Source: Campylorhamphus procurvoides
Taxonomy: Eukaryota; Chordata; Aves; Passeriformes; Dendrocolaptidae
Reading direction: 5' to 3'
Assembly (NCBI GenBank): GCA_013396655.1
Contig: WBMV01001019.1
Span: 1-64,000 of the forward strand
DNA length: 64,000 nucleotides
Part shown: in pieces, positions 37,701 to 50,689 of the stretch
Numbering within the stretch: the stretch's first letter is position 1
How the letters are laid out: every line of letters begins with the position of its first letter
Translations under genes and position numbers: made by a program
The notes under the pieces: generated by a model
Told to the model about the DNA's origin: nothing
The model's input: only the letters and a program-made list of their open reading frames with translations
Databases searched by the model: none

Positions 37701-40700
37701 AAAGCAAGCTGAACACTAGAATGTGAGAATTAGAGCAGTATAGGAATTATGAATGTTCATTCTACTGATATTTTTGGTTTTGGAGGAATGCAGCCAAAAA
37801 AAAAAAAGGGACACAAACCTATTTAATTTTTTAATGAGCGTGTAGGTCTAAGATGAGGGAAGGCTGAAACTAGTTGTGTTAAGGTAATTAAATTTACTCT
37901 CTTTTCTTGCAATTTTTTAGCACCAAGTGTTAAATTAGCTGTAACCACTTATAACAGTTCTGGCTCCAGTTTTCCATACTATGAACACCCAGTCATACTG
38001 GAACAGTTCCTCTCTCTCATCTGCAGCCTTTTAAGACAGAGTCCTTTGGAAAGTTTTGTTCCAAGACCTGACTTACTACTTTCAAAGAGATATTATGAAG
38101 AGCTCTAAAATCTATATACACGTATGATTTTTTTTTTAACCTTGTGGTCAAATTAGCATTTATTAAAACAACAGAAGTTAAAAATCAGTAGTAATTCATA
38201 AAGTTAATGTGATCATAAGTTATTTTTTCAACACTGGGACAGAATAGGGTCCCATAAATGGTCAGTTATTGCATTATCTGGTAAAGACTTTCTAACATGA
38301 GCTTCTCATGACACTTTTTATTGTGCAGAAGCAGCGGGCTGGGATGAGTGAAGGAGGGAATATCAAAAAGCAAAAATTAATTTGAATGTGTGCACTGCAC
38401 AGGGATTTGTGGAAGGGAAAGGAGCAGTGCCCCTGGCTTCATAAGAAACTCTATTCCTTACAGCTGCGCTGTGTCTGGGCCATTCAGAGAGCACCAAAGA
38501 AAGCACAGAGCACATCTGTACAAGATCTCGGTCTCAGGTCACAGGCAGTGCACCAATATAACTATCCTTTTTTTTCAGCAGAAAGTGATACAGAGAACCA
38601 AACCTGATTGGATTGTTGGAGTCTACTGAGGTACTTATTCACAACAAATGTTATCCTAATCAACATGTTATAGATCCATACAAAAATAAGAACATTCGTT
38701 GCATCCATACGACATTAAAAAAAGTCCATCTGATGTCCCAGTTTTGGTAAATGCATTTCTCCATAATACAGCTCCAGCAATTCATGCAAACAAATTTAGC
38801 ATGCTGTAATAGCGCATGAAATAGCTGAGGTGTCATTAAACTTACAAGATACTCTTAGAACACTGTGGTAATGCATTGACTGACAATGTTAATTGTTCTT
38901 GTATGTTAATTACTTTCTTATTGGACATTTACATTTTTTTACTTCCCCTCCCCCCCCCTCCCCAACCTTCTCAATGGAATATTGTGTATTGAGGGAAGGG
39001 ATTTGACTGACTTCTCAAATTGAATTAATAGGAAGCCCCATCTTGAAAGTGGCAGTAGTGTGTGAAATGAGACTGCAGAGGAAAGATTAAAGTATCAGAA
39101 ATACTCTGAGTATACTTACAATTTGGTTTCAAATAGTGACAGAGTGAGGAAGATTTTCTTAATAGTTTTAAATGGTAAAATATTTCTTCATACTGATGGA
39201 GACAAAAATGTTTTGCTTTATTACTGCCATTCTAGCACATACATGGTCAACAAATATTCATCCCAGAGCATTAGTGGAACTCCACCAGAACAGGAATGTA
39301 CCTTAAGACAAGGAGGCATGACATACCTTGCTTTCTTCTCAGCCGGTACAAAATTCACTGATGGTTAACCCACTGATACAAACCATATTGGAGCTAATGG
39401 AATTGTTCTCAATTCACTAGTAGAATAAGGCCTTTTTGCCCTTAAGTCATATAAATTGCACCTAAGAAGTTGCAGACATTGTGCAACTTCAGAGAAAAAG
39501 CAAAACTCTTTCCTTATGTGAGAGCCTACAGCACTGTAAAATCAAATTTTGCAGATGAGAAGACAATGCATTGCTTTTAGTGCATGAAGTTGTGTCTCTG
39601 CTGCTTTGAAAGGAACAGCTAAAAACTTAAGACTGTTAAAGCTTCACTTTGGTATGTTTGCACTGCAAAACAATTTTCAGCTTTACAGTTGCCTGTCTAG
39701 TTTTACAGTCAATACAGTTTCTTCAGCAAATTAAATGTTTGTCCCATCACCTTTGTTTGTGTAGTGTAGTCCACCATTCTATATGAAACACACCTCATTA
39801 TTTTACTATGAATTAAATATAGATTTTAAAAATTGCAATGGAATTTAGGCCCCATTTAGTTCCAAGGAAAAAAAGAATCTTACATCTGTTATAACATTTA
39901 ATATAAAATTAAATATTTTGGTTTCTCTTACAATGCTGTTTTTACCACAACTGTGGCAATTTTGCAAACTATGAATTCTATTACATTTTTTATACACTTA
40001 ACTCAAAAGAACTTTTCTCTTCACGTGTGTTCAATTCATTCCATCCTCCCAACTGATATACTTTTGTTAGATAGCTAAGATATGCAAACAAAAAATGGTT
40101 TAATGGAATATTCTTTGCAGGCTGTTATTTTTTAGGATAAGCCCTCAGTACACCAGAAAATATAGTAGTGTTCCGACAAAAATAATATGAGCGTTATCTT
40201 TTTTTCATTGAAGTCTTCCATGGACTCTAAAGTTGATAATCAAGCTTGAAATTAGATTATTAAATTTTATAGAAATTCATGTGAAATATACATATTTTTC
40301 AGTGAAATTGATATTTTTCAGATAGCACACCAATTGACATCTGAATTGTGGCTGATACATTTCTGGATTAATCAGTGGAGATCATGCGTATTTATCACGT
40401 GTTTAGAAAAATTACTGTTGTATTAAGAATCCATGATTCTTTGTATTGGCACTCTTCATAAGACAACACATACTAGTAAATGAGGTGATACTGGCACAAT
40501 CTTCCTTTTAATTTGGGCATTACAGATCCAGATGGTATTTTTTGGGTTTAGTTTCAAACATAAACTCTTTCATTTGTAATCTTCAAAAGTCTGATTTCCT
40601 TTATTTTAAACAAAATTTCTTCCTGTTCCACAATATTAAAAGAGAGAAAGATGGCAAAATAATGGTGTTTCCATTCAGCTACCCTAGCTGGCACTTTAGA

Positions 40701-40787
40701 CAAACCAAGAATGCCACAACAGAATTCTAACTTATTATTTTGTTATTGAGTTTTTAATACTTTCCATACTTCATAAATCAAATTATA

Positions 40788-40810
40788 AGCTCCAGTATTT
40801 TACTGGAGCT
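40788..40810. repeat. Perfect 10-bp stem, 3-base loop hairpin
   Basis: AGCTCCAGTA - TTT - TACTGGAGCT. It is an uninterrupted 23-base hairpin in AT-rich DNA, with no T run after it and no RNA gene context that I can see. Confidence 0.95.
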
Positions 40811-41569
40811 GTAATGACTTAAGAATGCAGGCAAACAAAGTTTACAAACAGAAGCAATATATATTGAACTAGCTGGTACCATTCGGAAAAGTTGGTCAAA
40901 CTGTGCAGGACCTTCAGGTTTGTCTTCAAGGCAACAAGACATGAGTCTGAAAACTTGTTTAAACTTTCCAGCTATAGCAATTAGTCAAATAAAAGATATC
41001 ACAGGTCCCAACTAACCTGTTCCTGCCTACTATGAATAATCAGCTTCTTACTTTTCCTTTTGTTACTTATCATTACTGATAGTGCTATTTTTGTAAAGAA
41101 TATAAAAAAAGGAGCAGGGAGACAATACCTTGTTGAAACGGTTGATATAGCTAGGCTAAAACCAAACTGACCATATTTCACACATTCTGCTGCTTTTTCA
41201 GGAAAAGACACCCTTCTGTGGTGCCCTTGAGTACTTCACAGCTACATGGAACCTGCAGAGTCACAAACCCACCATTACAGGCAGTCAGTGCTGTGGCAGG
41301 TAGCACAAGCACTGGGAAAGGTAATTCCCCTACGGTGCTGCAATGAACTGGTTGACCTTAAGCAAGGATTGTGACATTCTGTAGAGGTCATTCATGACTT
41401 CTGAAACTGGAAATAGGTGAGATGTGCTAGGACTTGCTAATTTTGTTCCATTAATTTCTGACTGGTCATAATAAAATTGTCATAGGGAGCACATAAGGAG
41501 AAAATGGGATACAGCTTGCCCTCTTTGGTGGTGAAATTGAAAGAGACTTTGTTACAAAGTAAAATTTTC

Positions 41570-41584
41570 TTTTTTTTTTTTTTT
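41570..41584. repeat. T15 homopolymer
   Basis: Fifteen consecutive T. No recognisable element is attached. Confidence 0.95.
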
Positions 41585-43189
41585 AACCTCTACATAGCTT
41601 CAATCTCAGTGGTTTGGCATATCTAGATGGCCAAGTGGCATCCCTCATCCCAGGAAATGTTCCTAAGGCCCATGTCTTCACAGCCCCCTTTAATAACATA
41701 ACTTTATAACATTAGTATGTCTCACCAGAGTGCAAACATCTATAAAGTTCGGCTTCTACAAGCTGACAAGCACTTAGACCAGTAGCCCAACAGTTTCTCT
41801 CTGTAAGTGTTATGTTTGATTTTAAGTAAACAACAAATCCTAAGGAATATGAGTCTTTAGAGTGATTCTTTACCGGAAGTTAGATTCAGATATGACCTTT
41901 ACATAATATCTATCTCTGTAGAAATATTAAAAGCAGTGGATTAAAGCCAAAAACTAAAGGGACAATATTAAAAATATATGGGAATGTTTTCATGCATGAT
42001 GATCAGTGTGAAGTATGGTTAGAAAGCATCCAAGAGAGGCAAATCTTAGCAGTTTGCAGAAGTAAATTTTCTCCACGGTTAAATAGGAATGTTTCCTGGA
42101 GAAGAATATGGCAAAATTACTTATCTAGGTAAGGCCAAAGACATTGATGCAGACATGGGAAGAATGGTGTTACTCAGATGTGAACTCTTCTGCCAATACT
42201 TTTCAGTGGAAAACACACAGAGATTGGCATCTGCTGGAAGCTGGTATGTAAAATGAAGAAAGTAGAAAATTGATGCACTTGATGGTGAGGGGATTAAATC
42301 CTGCTCGATAGATAACTTTGAGTAGTGAACCTACTGATTATGTAGTCTTACTGATAGTCAGGAATCATCTATAAGGCTCACAAAAGTTGTGGAGCATTTT
42401 AGACTTATTCATTGTACTCCTCAAGATTCAAAAAGAACTACTTTTTCAAGTTTCATGAGTAATTTACACCTATCAAAAAATAACTTGAACTCAAGAATTG
42501 AAAACTTGTCCCTCAGAAACTGTCTTCATTTTTCCTTAGTGAATAGTACACAGTTGAAAAGTAGTAAATTCCCCATGTTTGCAGTGTCTTTTGGTTTATT
42601 TTTCCAAAAAGAAGGTAGAAACATGGCAACTCTGAAACATTAGGTGACAATTTATCCATTGGAAACTGATCTGACACCACCTAACTCATGTCAAATGGAC
42701 AAGCAACAGGTAATACTTGTCATTTGTGGACTTTGTGGGCCAGATTTCAACTATAAAGGGTTTGTCTCACATCAATAATTTTCTGAGAAGTCAAATCCTT
42801 CTCAAAATTTGTTGTGTATGGAGGATGCTAAAGAAAAACCATATGTCTGTGATTTTATTTGATTGTTTAAAGAGAAAAAAGTGCCTGTTTATTTACCTGG
42901 TAATGGGGAATTCCAAGGGCAGGACACATTCTTTAATAAGGCCATGAACTGTATATCACAACAAAGACTTGTAATAAAGTCTAATACTGGAGTTATAAAA
43001 ACCTTTGTAAAGCAAGGTTAATAACATGACAATAGTAAACAACTCAGTCAGCATAAAATAAAATGATGCTTACAGTATTTTAAATGCATGGGTCCTGTGA
43101 AAAAGGATATCAAGGAAAGACCTTTTGTTCATGAGCTTCTATATATAAAAAAATCAGTTTTCTTCTTGTGTCTCAGTTGAAGGTCATCT

Positions 43190-43385
43190 GTATACAAGCA
43201 AGAGAAAAAAACCCTACCATACTTGCATGCAAAATGCTGGGATTCATAGAGTTTACAATATTGTCGATACAATGCTCTAATCAAAGATTAATATGATTTA
43301 TGAAATTGAATAGTTCCATTAACAGCCAGACATGTTGTGTTCATTTGCATTTATCTCTTTTGTTTCCTTTTACCCTCCTGAAAAC
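43190..43385. promoter_or_regulatory. Candidate conserved noncoding element with octamer site
   Basis: Contains the POU octamer ATTTGCAT (43343-43350), a CTAATCAAAGATTAA motif near 43277 that combines TCF/SOX-like and homeodomain-like cores, and TTGCATGCAAAATG near 43224. No transposon similarity or frame. Function is inference. Confidence 0.22.
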
Positions 43386-44319
43386 AATTTCTATTGTTTA
43401 GAAAGTGACAAAAATGCTACTCCTCTACTTCAGCCCTAAAACAGAACTAAAATAATCTTGTAAAAATGTCAGCTTAGTTAACTGACCAGTCTCTGAAGAA
43501 GCACTGTCTGTAGAGGAACACTGCTGTGTCCCTCGTTCAAAAGGAAGAAACAGAAGGATAACCAGGTTCAGGATCACATTTACATTTTGATGGGGTCTTG
43601 CACTGCTGGTTGGAATTAAGGATGCTTTCTGAAATTGGTGCCTCAGTCTCCAATCAGTTTCTCCTATCAGAAGTATCAGAAGGCATTTTCAGAGGGAGTA
43701 TGTGCAGAATATTTGAATTAACAAACCAAAACAAACACACTGATTTTTAGGCATATAATAACTTTTTTTTTCCTCAGCAAAACCCACTAATTTCTTGTAT
43801 TTATGAAAATTTTAAAGAGTATTTAGACGTTTTCAATGCCATTTCTCTTCACCAAGAAAGCAGAAAATAAGAATTATAATGCCATTCATCAGATAGTAGG
43901 GCATCATTTGCTTGTCCTTTCTAAAAGGAGATAGATCTAGGCTGCTTCTGATGGAAATGCAGGAAATCTAACAAAATATGTAGACTGCAATAGGCTGCTT
44001 TCTTAACCTTCTGGAATGGGTATTTTTGACCTCTTCATATAACAATTTTCTCAATTTGTTTGCCTTTGAAAACTCTGCTGATCACTAACCTTCTCTCCTC
44101 ATGAAAAATACCCCAAACCAAAAATCAAACCATAAACAAAAAGCATCTGCAAATTTCATGATTTTGTAACATTGACAAGTTCAAAAAGTCTTTCAAATGG
44201 TCTTTTGGATTTGTCAAGAAAGTTTCCTTCTTGACTTCAGATCTTTTCAAAAAATAAATCACTTTCAAAATATTGTATTTTACTCTGGACATGAAAACTT
44301 AAAAAAAAAAAAAGCAGCA

Positions 44320-44731
44320 TGACACCAACTGNCCAGAAACAGCCACATGGAGACCACAGGAGAAGAAGCAGAGAGAGCAGTTTATTAACATGGCTAGGGG
44401 TATTTAAAGATTTTAGAGGGATTTTGAATACTATGAATAAGAATCCAGGGATAACAACCAATGGGAAAGGGTTAACTAAGGGCCAATGGGTAAACTTAAA
44501 CAGAAACCTTCAAGGACGAATTCCTGACGGTTTAGCTAAAAAGATAGGAAGTTTCTCAGGGGGTTTTGGGAAGAAGAAACATGACTAATGGAAAAAAGGA
44601 CAAGGAATCCATTTTACAACACAGTAAAAGCTTCTGTTTTTAAGGCACTTTGGCTAGCTTCTTCATTTTCTTCACAGGTCCATTTCTGGCATGATTTTTC
44701 CCATTTCTGATACTGCAGGCCCTCTGCCACA
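44320..44731 (-). mobile_element. LTR-like element (endogenous retrovirus, probably solo)
   Basis: Read on the minus strand, the segment starts TGTGGCAGAGGG (right end, 44731) and can end in ...GGTGTCA (44320), the TG...CA form of retroviral LTRs. A TATA-like TTTAAATA (44401-44408) lies about 15 bases upstream of an AATAAA signal (44381-44386), followed by a CT-rich segment. A closely spaced TATA and AATAAA pair is typical of some retroviral LTR promoters. No gag, pol or env remnant flanks it. I could not find a target-site duplication, and the left end adjoins an A13 run and an undetermined base (44332), so the left border is uncertain. The ERV class cannot be assigned. Confidence 0.5.
44332..44332. 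other. Undetermined base (N)
   Basis: The only ambiguous base in the window. It lies 18 bases after an A13 run (44301-44313) and inside the LTR-like element, probably a local sequencing or assembly weakness. Confidence 0.99.
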
Positions 44732-45808
44732 GTCCTTAAAACTCTCCAGTTACATAAATGGTTAGGACATCTTGATAGTTTGATTTAATATTGAAAGAAA
44801 AACTCTCCAAGAAAAGATGACTATATTTTTACAGTGAAAAACAAAATAAAAGACATAGTAATTTACTGAAGTAGGAACATGCATCTGTTTTTCAGAATAC
44901 TGACATTAATGAAGGTGTGGCCAGGTCTTTTTTATTTATTTTTTTAATTCTCCTTTTTTTTTCTATCAGATTTTCCACTGATAATTCAGTACCTTTCTGA
45001 GGATCACTGTAACACCTAAAAACTTTCCTATTCTTTTGCATGATTACTAGTTAAGAGGATTTGTTTTTTTGCCTAGTCTGATTTTCATTTTCTAGTGTCC
45101 ACATATTCAGCTCTTGATTAAAGTAACCAACACAATCCCTAGAGGTATATATAAAAAAAACCCCTAAACATTAGTTGGAATGTCATATTATTTCTTCATG
45201 TAGCACTTCAGCTGCTATCTTCCGAAAATTGTCCCCACTTCAGTGTCCAGAGTTCAGGCTAGCTGCTGATAGCATTGCAAATGTCCACAGAGAAACCCCA
45301 AACACAATTTGGAAGCTTCTTATTCTGTCAGAGGGTTAGTTAGAAGGAATCAGGTTTAAACCTATGAGTAGGTAAAGGGCACTTCAGTTCACTCACAGGT
45401 GTTTAGTATGACATAATAAGTTGAAGTTGAAGCTGGAACAATTGAAACTCGGGCTTAGTTTTTAATGATGTGGGGGTTAATTTCTAGAAAAAAAAGTTCA
45501 TATATGGTTGTGGAGAGAATCCACATACAAAGATAAGCTTGTAATATTTTTTAACCTGAAATTCATCTCCTGGTTCAAATGAATATTTAGTTCTGTGTCA
45601 GTTTACAGCTTGTCTTACACAGGAAGACCAGGATTTTCATAGGTATGTGAGTCTCTCCAAAGTGATGCTTGCTGTTTGTTGCACTTCTGTGGTCTCACTC
45701 TGGTTTGTCAATGAGATATCTTGAACACGATATTCCACTTCTGTGAATTTCCCCACTCTGGGGTCTGTCAGAATCTCTGTAGGCAGATCAAAATTACTGT
45801 GAACATTT

Positions 45809-46662
45809 TTGCTGCCAGTTCATATTCTGCTGAGTATCTTTCAACATCACAACAACCTTCTGCTACCAGGTGTGTGTTCCTGCAAATGCACTTCACAAAT
45901 TTTGATTTGTAGTTTTCTGCTTATAGCTTCACCTCCTCAGATGTTAGAATTTATTTTTTTGTCACACTGGAGGCCACAAGTTCTCTCACTGTGGGGCCAG
46001 AGATTACAATTGCAGAACATGCTGCAGAAAGCAGCACCTTCCAAGCCAGCCGCATGCCAAAGCAAGTATCCATCCTTCTGCTTTCACAGTACAGAAAAGC
46101 TAGTCTGCAATGACAGTTCTGGTGATGGAAACCCCAGAGAGGTCAAGAGACCATTATTGCACAGTTCTTCATGCAATAACCAGTGGAGAGGCAGGGATCC
46201 TGCAGCGTGTCACTTCAGGGATGAGAGGTGGCATTTAACATTGTGCCTCAGGCCCTCTGCACCCTTCTGGATTTGCCCAACAGCAACTTGGAGGTGCATT
46301 AGCTTCTGTTAGCAAATGCTCTCATTTTGTCCAGAAGATATGCAAAGTAGGTTACATTCCCCCAAGTAAATAAAAGTCATTCCCAAAACCCGACTCAGAG
46401 CAGTGTGGACCTGGATAGCAGGTCGCAAACTGGTCAGACCTCAGGAAGGGCTCTGGAGACACACTGTGGAATGCCATAAAGAGGGAAGTGATGCTGTTCT
46501 GTAGGCTCTGGCTCCAGAGCCAACACTTGTCCCTGAGGAACCTCTACCATCAGCCAGTAAGGAACACTTGCAGTGCTGCCTTCCACAGTCACCTTTAGTG
46601 GATGGAAGGCATGAATTTCCAGGGCTGTACCAGGACATGAAGCCATTCAAAGAAACACACAA
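45809..46662. other. GC-richer island with long open frames, unidentified
   Basis: Compared with its flanks this stretch is less AT-rich and open for 167 codons on the plus strand (45809-46312). On the minus strand two overlapping frames of about 70 codons remain open at 46434-46662. The minus frame includes EIHAFHPLKVTVEG and PYWLMVEVPQGQVLALEP, which look protein-like, but I recognise no family. Frames on opposite strands cannot both be coding. An old retrogene or mobile-element remnant is as likely as chance. Confidence 0.2.
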
Positions 46663-47379
46663 AGCAATGGTGTATCATTTAAGGGTGTCTCCAGAGGCTA
46701 TGATATAATGCAATAAAACAATTAATAAAACAAAATGGAACTCTGAGACCTTAAAATTAATTGACTCTAATCCAGCTTTCTGTTCTGAATAATTTTTTTA
46801 TTCTGTCAGCTAAATCAGGAGTCCATTACTAATTCCCCTTAAAAGGAAATCTAAGTAGGACACTAAGCCTCAGACTAGGGTTGCTGGTTCTCACATGCCT
46901 TCTACCCCGAGTACACCATTAATGAGTGCATCACAATGGTGTGAGAGGCAAGAACCCCCCAAAGTAAGAAATCAATCTCCTAAAGGCAGCCTTGGACTCA
47001 GCTATAGTGATTCAGAAATATGAAATTATGTTTCTTTTACAAGTCTTATAATTCCGCTCCATTTAAACATAACTTCTCTACATAAAATGTATGTCTAACC
47101 TGTTAAAAAGAGAGTGTTTGAAGGGTAAAAAAAGAATATGGTAACCATTTAATAATGCTGGGGACAAAGCACCCATTTCCCTGATATATTAAAAAATTGC
47201 AGTGACAGAGGACAAAAGCACTGAGCAGGATATTAAAGAGAAACTTGCCTTCTGCTGTTTGCTCTAACAATCTAAAATAAAAAGTTGCATTCACATACAT
47301 AACCTCCAGCTTTTCAACTCACCTGGAGAGCTCCCCTACCCACAATGCACTAAGTGGATGATTAAAAAGAAATGGGGGC

Positions 47380-47780
47380 TTAACTGAGGGGTAAGCGTGG
47401 GGTCTCTGGAGCTTTGCAAAGCACTGAACCATGCAGCTACAGCTGTCCTCCAAACAAGCCCAACATTCTTTATTTATTTGTTATGAAATATTTATGGATG
47501 TTATGAAAGGTTTAAAATAATGTGTCTCTCTCTCTCCCCTCTTATTTTTGCCCTGGCACAGTGTTTTCTAATGCATAAATAATTCTGGCCTGTGGACAGT
47601 GGGACAGCACATTAGGTGGGATGTATCCGCTGTATCACATTCTTTCTGCCTGAGAGAAAATATCATTCCTAGTAATTTTCTACACTTATACAATCTGCGT
47701 TGACAGTAAATAATTGATGTATGAATTTAGGACTAAACTCCAACACAATATGACTTTATGTCAAGGGTTACTCCCAGCAG
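47380..47780. promoter_or_regulatory. Candidate conserved noncoding element
   Basis: Non-repetitive stretch with ATAAATAATTC (about 47574), AGTAAATAATTGATG (about 47705) and ATTTATTTGTTATGAAATATTTATG (two pieces around 47470-47495) motifs, resembling FOX and homeodomain sites, between ordinary flanks. No frame, no transposon. Function is inference. Confidence 0.22.
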
Positions 47781-48060
47781 ATTTTGAGCTAAATCATCTT
47801 GCAAAATGGATTCTTTCAGTGGAAGAAGGGGGGTGGGGGGGAAGCTCTTTGAAATTATTTTAATGGAAAGATGAGACCTCTGCATAGTGCTTCTTTTGAT
47901 GAGGTCTTGCTTTGCATGGCTGGTAATAAAACCAAGCAATCTAGCCATTATGAGACTGGAAATGTTTCATTTGTGATCACAAATAGATTTTTTTTTCAAT
48001 TTTTTTTTTTTTTTAGATTGTCATAGCGGGTTCTTTTCTATTCCTTTTATTCTTTCATTC

Positions 48061-48145
48061 TTCTCTTCTCTTCTCTTCTCTTCTCTTCTCTTCTCTTCTC
48101 TTCTCTTCTCTTCTCTTCTCTTCTCTTCTCTTCTCTTCTCTTCTC
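48061..48145. repeat. (TTCTC)17 perfect pentanucleotide microsatellite
   Basis: Seventeen uninterrupted copies of TTCTC (85 bp), flanked by more pyrimidine sequence on both sides, so that about 48031-48172 is nearly pure pyrimidine on the plus strand. A 15-base T run lies just upstream, ending at 48014. Perfect copies suggest present-day length polymorphism. Confidence 0.99.
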
Positions 48146-50689
48146 TCTCTTCATTTTTTTTTATTTATTTCTTTTCTTGTGATAGGAGTTAGCATGTGAT
48201 AGGGTGCCCTCTGCTTTCCATGCCTGTATTTTCCATACAAAACACAATTATATTTTAAATTACAAGCTGCAACTTAAAGATACATAACAGGAAGAAAGGC
48301 TTCACAGAAAGGATTACAAATTTACTCCTAGTGCCTCAATTAAAATCCTTTTCATCATGAGAAAGTGGTTACCATCAGACATAAAGGAAACAAGGAAAGA
48401 AATGGATTAGAGAAGAAAGCTTTTATGATAGAGATGGAACTAAAATACTCAATACCTCTATATCTTATGAAAGACTAGACAGGAAGATCAAAGAAAATTC
48501 ATTGTATAAATAACCTATCATAAAATGCTCTTATTTAGAAGAATAGAATTAACAGAATGGGGTGGGAGTTATTTGTTTGGTTTTCATTCTTTTTTCTTAC
48601 ATGATTTAATGCACAGAAGAAGAAAAAAAAGAATTTCCCATTATACTAAGTATTTGTGCCTCTGCTGGTGCACCAAGCATATACATTTAATTTTAAATTA
48701 AAACAACATCAGTGTCTTTGAACAAATATCAATATCATTATCTCTGTCAGTGATACCTTCTCTGCTTAAAATTGTAATGACACTTGTTTACTTATGTTAA
48801 ACCTCCACTTATGGAAAGTTACTGAATTTGTTGTGCACATACACAGAATAGCAGAAGGAATTTTTGTTAAAGGGACAAAACTGTCTCCTGGGACAACAGG
48901 GACAAAACTCGCTTCTTTCTCAACATTCCTGTAAATATCTGCTTGTGACTGTTCTATAGATGGCACTCATGCCTCTAAGCAAGAAGCACAAATGCAAGTT
49001 CAGGTGAGGACTGCTAAAAGCAAATACTTTGATCTGAAGAGAATTTCCTAAAAGAGATTGACAATTGCTTGAAAAATAGCAAAATGTTTTGTTCCTGTTA
49101 CTTCTAGATTTTTCAACTAGCACTGTATGTCAACAAAGAGATGCCCCCAATAGAAAACAGGTTATTTGCAGTAAACTGCTTACTTGTGCCTTTGCTCGAG
49201 AAAGATATGTATGCTCTAAGTTCTGTGATTTTGTAGAATGAGAGGGAAGCTGTGAAGAAAGAAATGTTGAAAGCAGTCATAGTTTTAGTTAGAGAAGGTG
49301 TGATTGAGACATGCAGTATAATAGAATTTGCAGGTCAGTCAAATTGTTCTTAGGATTACTCTCTTGCAGGAATGTTGTTCAGCTTGATACAAACCAAACT
49401 GCAGCTTCCTTAATGTTCCTAAAATATGCTGCAAAGCAGCAGTTTAAACCAAAATACAAAGCATGCATTTAATAGTTTCACAAAGCCTGAACGTTACTTT
49501 TAATTGAAAACAGAGAGAACTTTGGAAGCTCAAATTAAAAAAACCTGTCCACCTGGTATCACATCTCTCTCATAGTAACAGCATCTTTGGCTGAGTTTTA
49601 ACTGAACTGGTTATCAGTATAACCAAAAGCAAGTAACATCCTGATTCATGAGGAACCCATTCTATTTTCTCGATAGGCTACTACAAATCTCGAAAATCTG
49701 GAGTGCTCTTCAATCTGTTCCAACTAGAACTCCAAACTTATAATTGCTACATCCAACTACAAAGGACTCATAATTCATATTATCTCAAATATCCTGGTGC
49801 AGTCGCTGTAGATATAAGCCTGTCTTGGGTATCCTCTTGAGTGATGAAGCTGGAATATGCATCTGTGAAGATGAACCTTAAGGTCTCAAGGCATTTGGTG
49901 TCATCTGGCTCTATTTCCAATATGATCACGAAGACTGAAGATTCTCCTTGACAGAACCATTATCAGTGGGCTGCATGTAATGTAAGAAGCATGGATGTAT
50001 TTAGGAATCTGAGTTGCTCCCCTCACTGCAGGTGGTGCAAACTTGTATCTGAGGAAGAGAACAGCTTTCTGCAACTTAAAGGGGAAAAGGTGAGTGCTAT
50101 TCTCACTGATTTGGAAAGAAACTAGGCTTTATTCAACCTTGAATTAGGCTCATAAAGTGAAATATTCTTAGGAAGGACAAAGTGAACCAAAAAGATTAAA
50201 GGATTAACACTGACAGTTGCAAAACCCACAAAGGCGTCAAATGCCACTTTCATTGTTCCTTCCCCAGCAGTAAGAGTAGCAGATACTGAGGAAGTGAATA
50301 AGAAACCAAAGCATGTACAGTTTGTTCTTTCAGAATAGCCTCTTTCCTTGTGTGGATCAGTGAGCCAGGGGCTTCCCAAACCAGAATTTGTTACAGTGAT
50401 GTGTCCTTTTTTTTGAAACCATACCTACCTTTGGCATCTGTAACATGCAGCAATGGTGAATTCTGTACATCATTCTGTTTGTTATTCTATGCAAAAGAAC
50501 TATGCAGTTTTTTGAAATGAATGTGTTTGGGGTTGTTTTATTTTTTCTTTCTTTTAAGCCTCTGATACTTGTATTGTGAAACCCCTAGTTCTGTTTAGAA
50601 AAAAAATAGCAACCAATTGTTCCCCACTCATGTAATATGCATCTCTGAATATTTTTTATTAAGACTCTTTCTGTCTGTCCTGAATGTCT

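Larger units (their letters stand above)
26225..44319. other. Long noncoding stretch, no intact gene seen
   Basis: About 18 kb of AT-rich DNA. It contains two faint ancient LINE fragments and short tandem repeats, listed separately. The longest open frames (29639-30052 minus, 137 codons; 34641-35027 plus, 128 codons) resemble no family I know and are T- or K-rich in the way chance frames in this composition are. Purine-rich (33500-33548) and pyrimidine-rich (38941-38965) tracts occur. Confidence 0.5.
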
